A DNA stretch of 64,000 bases from Bacteroidia bacterium (GCA_016787705.1 JAEUTP010000023.1:41551-105550), one strand, 5' to 3'; positions 8,952 to 18,232 are shown, numbered from the stretch's first letter. Numbers and translations are program-made. The notes: generated from the sequence alone by a model not told the origin.

Positions 8952-9079
8952 TCAATAACTAAAAAACTCAGGCCAACCAAACAACCACAAAGTGTTTGAA
9001 CCATAAACAGGCCATTTTAGCTCATTTTTTTGCAAAAAATGTAAATAAAATGTATCCTTACACCCAATTTCAAAACACC

Positions 9080-11176
9080 ATGAACAACTACATTAAAATT
9101 GGCGCATTATCACTTGTATTAAGCGCTTGTCATTCATCAGATAATGAAATGAGTATTCTTGAAGCAAAGGCTAAAAAAGATTCAATTCAATGTATTATGC
9201 CACCACCAACAGAAGAAAAGTTTGAATATGTTACTGAGCAATTTTCAGATCTGCGCGTGTTACGTTATAATGTAAAGGATTTTGAAAATCTTCCCTTACA
9301 AACAAAAACACTTTTATATTATTTGCACGAAGCTGCCTTGTGTGGACGCGATATTATTTACGATCAAAATTATAAATACAATTTAGCTATTCGTAAAACC
9401 TTAGAAGCCATTGTTGCCAATCATAAAGTAACTGATAACGAAGAGCAATATCAAAAATTATTAGTGTATGCAAAACGCGTTTGGTTTAGCAATGGTATAC
9501 ATCATCATTACAATATGGATAAATTTTTACCGGAGTGTACTAAAGATTTTTTTCTTGAAGAAGCTAACGGTTTGGATGCATCTTTACTTCCACTTTCAAA
9601 TGGTGAAACAAAAGCACAATTCTTAAATTTAATGGCAACGCAAATATTCGATCCAAAAATTGCGTCTAAAAAAGTAAGTTTAGATTCAAAAACAGATCTT
9701 GTAAAATCATCGGCGGTTAATTTTTACGAAGGCGTTACACAAAAAGAAGCAGAAGATTTTTATACTGCGCAGGTAGATAAAAATAACCCTCACCAACCTA
9801 TGTATGGCTTAAACAGTAAGCTGATAAAAGAAAATGGCCAGATCGTTGAAAAGATCTGGAAGGTGGGCGGTATGTACTCTCCGGCAATTGAAAAAATTGT
9901 GTTTTGGTTAGAAAAAGCAGTTACCGTAGCAGAAAATAACAATCAAAAAGTGGCTTTAGAAAAATTGGTTAAATTTTATAAAAGTGGAAGTTTAGTTGAT
10001 TTTGATGATTATAACATTGCCTGGGTTAATGATACAGCCAGCACCGTTGACGTTGTAAATGGCTTTATTGAAGTATATCACGATCCGTTAGGAAAAAAAG
10101 GTTCTTTTGAATCTGTGGTATCTGTAAAAGATTTTGAAGCCAGCAAACGTATTGCAGCCATTGGCAAAAATGCACAATGGTTTGAAGACAATTCTCCATT
10201 ATTGCCGCAACATAAAAAGAAAAATGTAAAAGGTATTTCGGCAAAAGTAATTAATGCAGTTGTTGAAACAGGAGACTCTTCGCCTAGTACACCAATTGGC
10301 ATCAACCTTCCAAACAACGAATGGATACGCGAAACCAAAGGTAGCAAATCGGTTAACCTTGGTAACATTGTTGAAGCTTACGACCAGGCTGCCGGCGCAA
10401 ATGTGGTAAACGAGTTTTATTATAACGATGAAATTAAAGCGCGCGTAAAAGAATACGCTTCTATAGCTGATAAATTGCATACCGATATGCACGAAGTAAT
10501 TGGCCATGCCAGTGGTGTTATTGAAGAAGGTGTTGGCCAACCTGCAGAAACTTTAAAAAACTATGCAAGTGCTTTGGAAGAAGGCCGTGCAGACTTAGTT
10601 GCATTATACTATTTATTAGATCCAAAATTGGTTGAATTAGGTGTAATGCCAAATTTAGAGTGCGGTAAAGCTGCTTATGATGAATATATTACTAAGGGCT
10701 TGATCGTGCAATTATCGCGTATTAAGCCGGGTAAAGAAATTGAAGAAGCACACATGCGTAATCGTAAAATGATTGCTGCCTGGGCTTTTGAAAAAGGTGC
10801 TAAAGAAAATGTAATTGAGAAAAAAGTTGAGAACGGTAAAACCTATTTTGTTGTAAATGATTACAATAAGCTACGTGTTTTATTTGGTGAGCTTTTAAAA
10901 GAGATTCAACGTGTAAAATCACAAGGCGATTATAAAGCCGGCCACGACCTTATTGAGAATTATGGTGTAAAAATCGATCCTGCTTTGCATAAAGAGGTAT
11001 TAGAGCGTTACTCGCATTTACAAATTGCGCCATATGCAGGTTTTATCCAACCTAAACTGGTTCCGGTAATGGAAGGTGATAAAATTATTGATGTAAAGAT
11101 CGAATACCCTAAAGATTTTACAGGCCAAATGCTTGAATATGGTAAAACATATGGCATTTTACCTGTTTTAAATTAA
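9080..11176 (+). CDS. Dipeptidyl peptidase III lipoprotein (M49 metallopeptidase)
   Basis: A zinc exopeptidase that removes dipeptides from peptide N-termini. The M49 zinc motif H-E-V-I-G-H is at about residues 471-476 and the second motif E-E-G-R-A-D at 500-505 (usually E-E-C/x-R-A-D); both motifs are intact. The frame opens with a TTG at 8996, but ATG at 9080 starts a lipoprotein signal, M-N-N-Y-I-K-I-G-A-L-S-L-V-L-S-A-C, so the enzyme is likely membrane-anchored in the periplasm or at the surface rather than cytosolic as in eukaryotes. About 698 aa, normal for the bacterial family. It probably serves peptide nutrition. Confidence 0.92.
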   Translation: MNNYIKIGALSLVLSACHSSDNEMSILEAKAKKDSIQCIMPPPTEEKFEYVTEQFSDLRVLRYNVKDFENLPLQTKTLLYYLHEAALCGRDIIYDQNYKYNLAIRKTLEAIVANHKVTDNEEQYQKLLVYAKRVWFSNGIHHHYNMDKFLPECTKDFFLEEANGLDASLLPLSNGETKAQFLNLMATQIFDPKIASKKVSLDSKTDLVKSSAVNFYEGVTQKEAEDFYTAQVDKNNPHQPMYGLNSKLIKENGQIVEKIWKVGGMYSPAIEKIVFWLEKAVTVAENNNQKVALEKLVKFYKSGSLVDFDDYNIAWVNDTASTVDVVNGFIEVYHDPLGKKGSFESVVSVKDFEASKRIAAIGKNAQWFEDNSPLLPQHKKKNVKGISAKVINAVVETGDSSPSTPIGINLPNNEWIRETKGSKSVNLGNIVEAYDQAAGANVVNEFYYNDEIKARVKEYASIADKLHTDMHEVIGHASGVIEEGVGQPAETLKNYASALEEGRADLVALYYLLDPKLVELGVMPNLECGKAAYDEYITKGLIVQLSRIKPGKEIEEAHMRNRKMIAAWAFEKGAKENVIEKKVENGKTYFVVNDYNKLRVLFGELLKEIQRVKSQGDYKAGHDLIENYGVKIDPALHKEVLERYSHLQIAPYAGFIQPKLVPVMEGDKIIDVKIEYPKDFTGQMLEYGKTYGILPVLN

Positions 11177-11208
11177 TTCAATAAAAACTTTAAAAAGTAT
11201 TTTGTGAT

Positions 11209-11246
11209 GTTAGTTTTTTACCTAACTTTCGTAGGTATAAACTAAC
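11209..11246 (+). promoter_or_regulatory. Leader hairpin immediately before a TTG start
   Basis: GTTAGTTTTTTACCTA (11209-11224) pairs with TAGGTATAAACTAAC (11232-11246) with one bulge and one mismatch, leaving a 7-base loop. The right arm ends two bases before the TTG start codon at 11248. Such a hairpin would cover any ribosome binding site of the gene, or mark a dyad operator. Confidence 0.55.
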
Positions 11247-11247
11247 A

Positions 11248-13272
11248 TTGCAATTTAAAAAAAAAATACTCCTACTACTTTTTGTCGTATGCATTAACTC
11301 ATTTATCGCACAGGTAAATGCGTTTGTCTTCGAAAGTGCAAAATTCGGTTTAAATCCGCCAGACCTTTTAAAACTTGAGAAAGCAAAAATAAAATTTGAA
11401 CAAAATCTTTATTTAGAAGCGCTTCCGATCTTCGATTCTATTCTCACAAAAAATAAAAATCAAAATTACATCAGTTACCTTCTTGGCATTTGTTATTCTT
11501 ATGATGTTGATAGCAGTCATAAAGCTATCACTTGTATTTCAAGATTAAAGAATGATGCTTATAACATTGATGGCTATAATTATAATCTTGCTTTTGCCTT
11601 TGAAAAAAATGATAGTATCGACGCAGCCATTGAAAATTATAAGATCGCATTAAATATTGAAGAAAAGAAAACAATAAAAGAAACAAAATTAATTCGCGAT
11701 ATAAATTTCAGGTTAAAACGCTGCGAAAAGATCAACGAAAATAAATTCAAAAAAAATAATGTTACCGTAAAAAATCTTGGTAAACCGATCAATTCTCCCG
11801 GCAGCGAATATTGTCCCCTGGTGCCATCTGACGAATCATTTATGATATTTACCTATCGTGGCCCACGATCCAAAGGCGGTAAGCAGGTTGTAAAAGGAGA
11901 TAAGATGTCTAATACAGATAATATTGAATTGTTTTATGAAGATATTTTTATTTCCAAAAAATTAAAGAATGATACAACCTGGGGAGACCCAAAACCAATA
12001 GATAATTTAAATACTAACCTGCACGATGCTGCTGTAAGCGTTAGTCCGGATGGTACACAGTTATTCATTTACAAAAATACGGGTGGTGGTAACGGCGACC
12101 TTTTTATTAGCCGTTTAGTTGGTAATAAATGGACTAACCCCATTTACCAAAACGGAATTAATACAAATGCATGGGAAGGAAGTGCTTGTTTTATTCCAAA
12201 TCAAAATAAAATAATTTTTGCGAGCGAGAAAAAAGGAGGCTTAGGCAAAAGAGATCTTTATGAAGCTGAAAAGTTAAAAGACAATACCTGGGGTAACATA
12301 AGAAATTTGGGTCCGGTAATAAATACAAAATACGATGAAGATGCGCCTTTTGTTACAGCAGACGGCAAAACGTTATTCTTCTCATCCAACAATAGCAATA
12401 GTATTGGCGGTTATGATGTATTTAGAAGTGATAAAAAAAATGGTAAATGGCAAAAACCATACAATCTTGGCCAACCAATTAATACAAAAGATGAAGACAA
12501 GTTTTATACTGTAAGAGGCGATGGAAAAAAAGCATATTATTCCTCTTTTAAACAAGGTGGTAAAGGCCAGCAGGATATCTATGTTGTTGAACCGGGAATG
12601 CCAGGCAAACCAATTTCTTTATTGCAAGTGGATGGCCTGGTATTGATAGATGGTAAACCCGTGCAGGCAGATATTGAAGTAAGTTCTATTTTAAAGAACA
12701 GAAAGTTTAAAACAAGCATTTCGTCAAATAACCTTACCGGAAACTTTTTAGCGAACTTACCGGTTGATGATGAATATGAAATTGTAATTAAAGTAAATCA
12801 ATTTCCACAACAGGTGGTAGAATTAAATACGGTTGGTATTGATTCGTTTATGGTAATTAATTTATATGCAGATTTTACTTCGCCCGAATACGATAAAAAG
12901 ATCCAGGAATTAAATTTATCGGTTGATGAAATGAGCAAACTATCTTTTGATCGATTTGATAAAAAATCATATTCCGGCAAATACGGAACGGCACGTATTG
13001 AAGGGCTTTTTTACAAAGTACAAATTGGTGCGTATAAATTAATAGAGAACTTTAATTATAACAATGTAATTGGTATGCCTAAGATCATCCGACAAACCGA
13101 TAATGATTATATTACACGCTTTAGCATGGGTAATTACGAAACGTATGACGAAGCCCAGGCCTTATTGGAAAAAGTGATACAGAATAACATGAAGGATGCT
13201 TTTATTTATGCGGTATACAACGGCGAGAAAAAATTCTTACATCAATTATTGGAAGAAAAAATAGTTAAATAA
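11248..13272 (+). CDS. PorE-like secreted protein: TPR, PD40 beta-propeller, CRD-like and SPOR-like domains
   Basis: 674 aa exported protein. TTG at 11248 is the only plausible start: it gives a basic signal peptide M-Q-F-K-K-K-I-L-L-L-L-F-V-V, and the frame has no ATG or GTG between the upstream stop at 11191 and the signal sequence. Order of parts: TPR-like helices (about 35-165), PD40/WD40-like repeats with S-P-D-G and T-A-D-G-K-T-L-F-F-S-S (about 190-450), a carboxypeptidase-regulatory-like beta domain (about 460-540), and a C-terminal region opening with Y-K-V-Q-I-G-A-Y-K that looks like a SPOR domain. PorE-type T9SS proteins normally end in OmpA instead. A peptidoglycan-binding anchor role is inferred. 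Confidence 0.82.
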   Translation: MQFKKKILLLLFVVCINSFIAQVNAFVFESAKFGLNPPDLLKLEKAKIKFEQNLYLEALPIFDSILTKNKNQNYISYLLGICYSYDVDSSHKAITCISRLKNDAYNIDGYNYNLAFAFEKNDSIDAAIENYKIALNIEEKKTIKETKLIRDINFRLKRCEKINENKFKKNNVTVKNLGKPINSPGSEYCPLVPSDESFMIFTYRGPRSKGGKQVVKGDKMSNTDNIELFYEDIFISKKLKNDTTWGDPKPIDNLNTNLHDAAVSVSPDGTQLFIYKNTGGGNGDLFISRLVGNKWTNPIYQNGINTNAWEGSACFIPNQNKIIFASEKKGGLGKRDLYEAEKLKDNTWGNIRNLGPVINTKYDEDAPFVTADGKTLFFSSNNSNSIGGYDVFRSDKKNGKWQKPYNLGQPINTKDEDKFYTVRGDGKKAYYSSFKQGGKGQQDIYVVEPGMPGKPISLLQVDGLVLIDGKPVQADIEVSSILKNRKFKTSISSNNLTGNFLANLPVDDEYEIVIKVNQFPQQVVELNTVGIDSFMVINLYADFTSPEYDKKIQELNLSVDEMSKLSFDRFDKKSYSGKYGTARIEGLFYKVQIGAYKLIENFNYNNVIGMPKIIRQTDNDYITRFSMGNYETYDEAQALLEKVIQNNMKDAFIYAVYNGEKKFLHQLLEEKIVK

Positions 13273-13286
13273 AAATGACTTTTGTC

Positions 13287-13337
13287 ATTCCGGCCTTGAG
13301 CCGGAATCTCAGTACGAAAATAATCGTAATAGCTGAG
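13287..13337. repeat. Twin hairpins between convergent genes (ATTCCGG palindrome)
   Basis: First hairpin: ATTCCGG (13287-13293) and CCGGAAT (13301-13307). Second: CTCAG-TACGA (13308-13317) with TCGTA (13324-13328) and CTGAG (13333-13337). The flanking TGTCATTCCGG word belongs to a repeat class common in Bacteroidota. Lying between two convergent genes, it may also stop transcription. Confidence 0.6.
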
Positions 13338-13375
13338 ATGCAGAATCAAGTTCAGCATAATATCACACAAATTAG

Positions 13376-13801
13376 TTAATACCCACCCCTTTTATTATCA
13401 CAATTCTTACAGTCCGGGAACCAGGTATCAATTACATCCGGCAGTTTTAAAGCATGCTCATCATCATCTTTTACATTTATATCTGTAAAAAATATTTTAG
13501 TGGCTTTTTTAAGCTTATTTAATTCTTTGATCATTTCAGGATTTAAACTATTGTTAGACCCCGGAAACATTTTCGCTTCCCCTTTTCCTTTTATCCATAA
13601 TTTGTACGAAACAACCTGGTTTTGGCGTGGATTGCCAAATCTATCAACCGCCATTAGTTTAAGATCAACATTATCAAATACCACTTTTACAAGATCAGAT
13701 TCTTTTTTGATCTTAATAACATTTGGTTCCTGGGCATTAGAGATTGCATAAGCAAACAAAAAAGAAAAAATTAGAATAAATTTTGACAGGAAAAGTTTCA
13801 T
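13376..13801 (-). CDS. Small secreted protein resembling a GldM C-terminal domain
   Basis: 141 aa with a Sec signal peptide (M-K-L-F-L-S-K-F-I-L-I-F-S-F-L-F-A-Y-A). The mature part, with V-V-F-D-N-V-D-L-K-L-M-A-V-D and the late segment A-T-K-I-F-F-T-D-I-N-V, resembles the last periplasmic domain of the gliding/T9SS protein GldM; this is a weak family call made by eye. Two Cys close to the C-terminus (D-C-K-N-C) could bind metal or form a disulfide. It is the last gene of the surE-lpxB run, 45 bases after the preceding gene. Confidence 0.6.
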   Translation of the reverse strand: MKLFLSKFILIFSFLFAYAISNAQEPNVIKIKKESDLVKVVFDNVDLKLMAVDRFGNPRQNQVVSYKLWIKGKGEAKMFPGSNNSLNPEMIKELNKLKKATKIFFTDINVKDDDEHALKLPDVIDTWFPDCKNCDNKRGGY

Positions 13802-13846
13802 CTCTTAAAGATAAAATAAATGTGCATTAAATACAAGAGGACTTCT

Positions 13847-14800
13847 TTAATCAATTTTAGAAGTTTCTGCTTTTTCCTTTACAGCCACTAAATTATAATA
13901 CACCCTTAAACCAATAGCATTTTGCAATTTAAGGGTTGGATTAGTACCAATGTTTATTTTTTCGTAAGATGGTGTATATAATAATTGTAAAGTAAATTTA
14001 GGGTTGATGTTTACATTTGCACCTAAGCCTGCAAAAGCACCTACACCAAAACCAACAGGCTTTCTCCCAGGCACAGGTGCAGGGTAAATAGCCTGATTTA
14101 CATAATATGTTAGATCAATTTGCAGGTTGTTGATGTAAATCATATTTCTGTCATATTTTGCCAGTGTGCCCACAAAACCAGCTTCAATAAAAAAGTTAAG
14201 CTTGCCTTCTTCTTCACCTAATAATTTCTGAAAACCCATTTCAAATAAAAGTCTTTGTTCGCTTCCTTTTATTGGAAAGTTAAGGATGTTGTTATTTGCT
14301 GCAGGATTTGGATTTGTTGGCCCGGTTTTAGTAATTGTGAAATTACCTTCAACTCCTAATTTTGCTGCGTTTACATTAAATATAAAAGCGCTGCTGCCAT
14401 TAATTGGTGCTTTAAAGTTAAAGCCAACTATAATGGCTGGTACATAACGCATATTAAATGGCATATCGCTTTCATTAAATGTCCATTGACGCTGATCAAC
14501 ACCAATAGCATCGGCTATATAATCGTATTGTCCGTAGCCGCCACCATATTCGTTTACGATCTTTTGATGCATATAACTATTGATGAAGGTATTTCTATTT
14601 CCTTCCCTGTCAAACCCATAACCGTTATAAGTGCTTGCTGAGTATTTATTGGCAAAAAGCGAGCCTACATAAAAACCTGTTTGAAACTTGCTTTTTTTAC
14701 GGAAGGTAGGTTCCTCAGCTTCCTCTTCATTATCTTGCGAAAATAGCATTGCATTGCTTAAAAGCAATGTGCAAAAAAATATTTTTGTAATAAGTTTCAT
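13847..14800 (-). CDS. Secreted outer-membrane beta-barrel protein, unknown function
   Basis: 317 aa. The signal peptide is M-K-L-I-T-K-I-F-F-C-T-L-L-L-S-N-A-M-L-F and is followed by an acidic stretch (D-N-E-E-E-A-E-E). The remainder has many Gly and aromatic residues and alternating strands (F-G-V-G-A-F-A-G-L-G-A-N-V-N, L-Q-L-L-Y-T-P-S-Y-E), as in the small outer-membrane barrels of Bacteroidota. No specific family recognised. It starts 33 bases after the SpoIID-like gene and is likely in the same transcript. Confidence 0.72.
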   Translation of the reverse strand: MKLITKIFFCTLLLSNAMLFSQDNEEEAEEPTFRKKSKFQTGFYVGSLFANKYSASTYNGYGFDREGNRNTFINSYMHQKIVNEYGGGYGQYDYIADAIGVDQRQWTFNESDMPFNMRYVPAIIVGFNFKAPINGSSAFIFNVNAAKLGVEGNFTITKTGPTNPNPAANNNILNFPIKGSEQRLLFEMGFQKLLGEEEGKLNFFIEAGFVGTLAKYDRNMIYINNLQIDLTYYVNQAIYPAPVPGRKPVGFGVGAFAGLGANVNINPKFTLQLLYTPSYEKINIGTNPTLKLQNAIGLRVYYNLVAVKEKAETSKID

Positions 14801-14833
14801 TCAGAACTTTAAAGTACAAAATTTTTATAAAAC

Positions 14834-16018
14834 TTACTCGTCTTTAAAAAAACTTAACTTATGCAGATCAATTAGCTGAATATTTTTGTAATAAAAGTTT
14901 AAGATCTGGGTGTAGCTGTAACCCGTTTTGCTCATACGCATAGCGCCTTCCTGGCACATACCAAGGCCGTGACCATAACCTCTTCCCTTGAACAAAACAC
15001 TGTCTTTATTAATCTCAGTAATGCTAAAAAAAGTTGATTTTAGCTGAAGATCTTGTCTTATATTTTTTAATGGTACTTTAGAATTACTGCACTCCAAAAA
15101 TACTTTACGCTGATCCTGCTTAAAATTTAAAGCTATTTCTTTTCCCTCGGGTTGATCGGTAGGGAAATTGTGTTTTAATTTTAAATAGGTTAACCAATCA
15201 TCAGTTAACATTCTGCGTTCCCATTTAGAGTTTGGCATTTTAATGCTGAAGGTATCTGTAATACTTCTTAAATAGGTAGTGTGCGAACCCCAAACATCTT
15301 CACTGTTGGCAGTTTGTCCACCACTGTTACTATGAAAAGCAGCAACAATTAAATTTAAATTTTCATCAACTACAACTTTACCTTTTGTTTCATCTATAGC
15401 TTTAGAAATATTACCGTCTTTTGGTTTACCATAATAGGCCTGGCAATGTACCTGGTCGCAAAGACTAAAACCTTCGGCAACATGTTTGTTAATATGAGCT
15501 AAAGCAAACGTTCTTGCAAGAATAGCCTGAACTTTATAAAACTCTACATTTGATCGGGAGCCTGCTTCTGCCTCTGTAACACCAGCAATATAATTATCCA
15601 AAATAACATCATTAATAATTCGAATATATTCTTCGTTAACGCTAAAACTAACATTGTTTTGATATATGCGTGGTTTTCTATCCGGGTTAACCAGTTTAAT
15701 TTTTATTTCATCAGCATCGCCACCAGCAAACTTTAAATATTTAAAATTGCCTATTACTTTATCATTATGGTTTAACTGAATGCTATCACTTCTTAATATT
15801 AGCTTAAACTGCGATTCGTCTCCTGCTTCGGCAATAAGATTACCATCTGCTAGAACTTTGTAAGTACCTTTTACCACATTTACGGATATTGTATTTACTT
15901 TAAGATGGGTGTAAAGTCTTATCTGCAGGGTTTCTGCCGGCGAATAAAAAGAAGTAAAAGATGTAAATAAACTTACACCAAGTAAAAGACCGATGATTAT
16001 TTTTAGTTTCTGTTTCAA
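14834..16018 (-). CDS. SpoIID/LytB-domain protein, putative peptidoglycan glycan-strand lytic enzyme
   Basis: 394 aa with an N-terminal signal sequence and a SpoIID/LytB domain: D-N-Y-I-A-G-V-T-E-A-E-A-G with the conserved Glu, K-V-Q-A-I-L-A-R-T-F-A, the D-Q-V-H-C-Q-A-Y-Y-G segment, and the closing G-R-G-Y-G-H-G-L-G-M-C-Q-E-G-A. In Bacillus, SpoIID is a lytic transglycosylase acting on glycan strands freed of stem peptides. The start is TTG one base after the lpxB stop, so translation is probably coupled. An ATG option was not found in frame. Confidence 0.9.
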   Translation of the reverse strand: MKQKLKIIIGLLLGVSLFTSFTSFYSPAETLQIRLYTHLKVNTISVNVVKGTYKVLADGNLIAEAGDESQFKLILRSDSIQLNHNDKVIGNFKYLKFAGGDADEIKIKLVNPDRKPRIYQNNVSFSVNEEYIRIINDVILDNYIAGVTEAEAGSRSNVEFYKVQAILARTFALAHINKHVAEGFSLCDQVHCQAYYGKPKDGNISKAIDETKGKVVVDENLNLIVAAFHSNSGGQTANSEDVWGSHTTYLRSITDTFSIKMPNSKWERRMLTDDWLTYLKLKHNFPTDQPEGKEIALNFKQDQRKVFLECSNSKVPLKNIRQDLQLKSTFFSITEINKDSVLFKGRGYGHGLGMCQEGAMRMSKTGYSYTQILNFYYKNIQLIDLHKLSFFKDE

Positions 16019-16019
16019 A

Positions 16020-17147
16020 TTAATTCTGGGCTACGGCATCCTTTACCAAAACTTCAGCTAAACGCCTTGAAGCTCCCGGACCACCTAATTGTTTTTCTAA
16101 TTCGATATAATCACTTATCATTTTTTCGCGATAAGGTTTATCATTCAATAATTTTTCTAATTCATCAGAAATACCTTTTACACTCAAATCATTTTGTATC
16201 AATTCCTTTACAACCGGTTTATCCATTATCAGATTTGGCAGACTGATATACTTAACATCTACTAATAATTTTGCAATTCTTATAGATAGGGCACCGCTTT
16301 TATAACATACCACTTCCGGTAATTTAAATAAGGCGCTTTCTAAAGTAGAAGTACCGGATTTAATAATTCCTGCCTGGGCATAACTCATTAACTCATAAGT
16401 TTGATTAAAAACGGCTTTGATGTTATATTGTTTTAAGCTTTCATAAAAACTTTGAGGTAAGTTAGTAGATCCACCAACAACAAATTGATATGCCGGAAAA
16501 TTTTTGGTTACCTCCATCATAATACCCAACATATATTCAATTTCCTGGGCTCGACTGCCAGGAAGTATTGCTATTATTGGTTTTTCGCTTAAGCCATTTT
16601 CTTTTATAAAATCGGCTTTGTTTTTTAATGTTGGCTTTTTTTGTTCGATCGCATCAATTAATGGGTGACCAACAAAGTAAGCTTTGTAATTATGTTTTTT
16701 GTAAAAAGCTTCTTCAAAGGGAAGGATCACAAATAATTTATTCACGTATTTTTTTATTGTCTCAACCCTCCCCTCTTTCCAGGCCCATACAGTTGGTGAA
16801 ATATAAAAATCAGTTTTAATATTATTTTCGTGGGCCCACTTTGCCATTCGCAAATTAAAACCCGGATAATCTACCAATACTAAAAGATCGGGTTTGTATT
16901 TTAAAATATCTTCTTTTACAATTTTAAAATTTTTTTTGATCGTAAAAATATTTTGAAGAACGCGTATAAAACCCATAAAAGCCATTTGCTTAATGTGAAT
17001 TGCTGCTTTTTTTCCAGTAAGGCTTTCCATAAGATCGCCGCCTGTAAAAGCAAAATCAGCTTTATCATCCAGCTTTATAATCTCCCGCATACAATTGCTT
17101 GCATGAAGATCTCCACTTGGCTCACCGGTTAAAAAATAGTACTTCAT
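16020..17147 (-). CDS. lpxB: Lipid-A-disaccharide synthase LpxB
   Basis: Glycosyltransferase family 19 enzyme that joins UDP-diacylglucosamine and lipid X to make lipid A disaccharide at the inner membrane. The start M-K-Y-Y-F-L-T-G-E-P-S-G-D-L-H-A-S matches the family, as do F-T-G-G-D-L-M, V-D-Y-P-G-F-N-L-R, Y-I-S-P-T-V-W-A-W, G-H-P-L-I-D, A-I-L-P-G-S-R-A-Q-E-I and S-G-T-S-T-L-E. Length 375 aa is normal. It lies directly after a small membrane protein and surE, an arrangement often seen in Bacteroidota. Confidence 0.97.
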   Translation of the reverse strand: MKYYFLTGEPSGDLHASNCMREIIKLDDKADFAFTGGDLMESLTGKKAAIHIKQMAFMGFIRVLQNIFTIKKNFKIVKEDILKYKPDLLVLVDYPGFNLRMAKWAHENNIKTDFYISPTVWAWKEGRVETIKKYVNKLFVILPFEEAFYKKHNYKAYFVGHPLIDAIEQKKPTLKNKADFIKENGLSEKPIIAILPGSRAQEIEYMLGIMMEVTKNFPAYQFVVGGSTNLPQSFYESLKQYNIKAVFNQTYELMSYAQAGIIKSGTSTLESALFKLPEVVCYKSGALSIRIAKLLVDVKYISLPNLIMDKPVVKELIQNDLSVKGISDELEKLLNDKPYREKMISDYIELEKQLGGPGASRRLAEVLVKDAVAQN

Positions 17148-17151
17148 TTTA

Positions 17152-17466
17152 TTAAAAAGCTGGTTCCATGTAATAAGTAACGTAAGCTACTAAAGCTACA
17201 TAAGCCAGGGTGCTTACGATAATTCCTTTGCTAAAGCTGTCTATCTTGCGATTCAGGCCAAAATAAAAGAGCAATAAATTTCCTATGCCGCAAATTTTAA
17301 TAACGTTGCTTAGTAAAAAGCCACCAATTAAATAACGGTAAAAGCCGCGAGGGAAACTTAAATAATTGTGAAAAAATAACCAGTATAAAAAGAACATCAC
17401 CATCGGAAAAAGTAATCCGATTACCAGTCCAATCCAAAATTTATCTAAACGTTGTACCCAATTCAT
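17152..17466 (-). CDS. Small inner-membrane protein, unknown function
   Basis: 104 aa with about three hydrophobic helices (near 10-32, 42-65 and 80-100). It is squeezed between surE (1-base gap) and lpxB (4-base gap), which supports that it is real and co-expressed. No catalytic motif seen. Position suggests an envelope role, but function cannot be named. Confidence 0.8.
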   Translation of the reverse strand: MNWVQRLDKFWIGLVIGLLFPMVMFFLYWLFFHNYLSFPRGFYRYLIGGFLLSNVIKICGIGNLLLFYFGLNRKIDSFSKGIIVSTLAYVALVAYVTYYMEPAF

Positions 17467-17467
17467 A

Positions 17468-18232
17468 TTAACTAAAATTAAAATCTTTTAAAACATTATG
17501 CGCGGTAAGGTCGGCCTGTGTAGGCACTACTGAGATGTAGCCATTATTTAAAGCCCACTCATCTGTATCTAACGATTCAGGCTCAAAATTAACAAACTCA
17601 CCGGTTAGCCAATAATATTCTCTGCCATAAGGATCTTTACGTTCATCAAAACGCTCTACCCAATTAGCTTTTGCCTGGCGCACTACTTTTATTCCTTTAA
17701 TCTGATCTGCATTTAATTTTGGAATATTTACATTTAAGCAAACACCTTTTGGCATTTTATTTTTTAGTGTTTCAGAAATTATTCTTTCAATAAATTTTTC
17801 TGCCTGCATAAAATCAGCTTCCATGGCATAATCGCATAAGCTGAAACCTATACTTGACGCACCTTCTAAAGCCCCTTCAATAGCCGCACTCATGGTTCCG
17901 CTGTAAATAACATTTATAGAACTGTTACTGCCATGATTAATACCACTAATAACAAGATCGGGACGTTTTTTTAAAATGTGATTAACGGCCATCTTTACAC
18001 AATCTACAGGAGTACCGCTACAAGCATACTCAATACTTGCATTATGAAAATTTGTTTTTTGAATGCGCAATGTAGCATTAATGGTAATGGCGTGGCCCAT
18101 CCCGCTTTGTGGTTTATCAGGCGCAACAACAACAATGTCTCCAAACTTTGAAGCAATTTTTGCGAGGGCCTGTATACCCGGTGCAAAAATTCCATCATCG
18201 TTAGTCACTAATATCAAAGGCTTTTCTGCCAT
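17468..18232 (-). CDS. surE: 5'/3'-nucleotidase SurE
   Basis: Metal-dependent nucleotidase that removes phosphate from nucleoside monophosphates. The N-terminus L-V-T-N-D-D-G-I-F-A-P-G-I-Q-A-L carries the catalytic Asp pair; the metal-site motifs D-K-P-Q-S-G-M-G-H-A-I-T, C-S-G-T-P-V-D-C-V, and V-I-S-G-I-N-H-G-S-N are present, followed by Y-S-G-T-M-S-A-A-I-E-G. 254 aa is the usual length. First gene of the - strand run surE, membrane protein, lpxB, spoIID-like and two secreted proteins. Confidence 0.97.
   Translation of the reverse strand: MAEKPLILVTNDDGIFAPGIQALAKIASKFGDIVVVAPDKPQSGMGHAITINATLRIQKTNFHNASIEYACSGTPVDCVKMAVNHILKKRPDLVISGINHGSNSSINVIYSGTMSAAIEGALEGASSIGFSLCDYAMEADFMQAEKFIERIISETLKNKMPKGVCLNVNIPKLNADQIKGIKVVRQAKANWVERFDERKDPYGREYYWLTGEFVNFEPESLDTDEWALNNGYISVVPTQADLTAHNVLKDFNFS

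Noticed and set aside
10078..10540. Two overlapping antisense open frames of about 100 codons
   Set aside because: They run opposite to the DPP III coding region, which has clear catalytic motifs; shadows of that gene.
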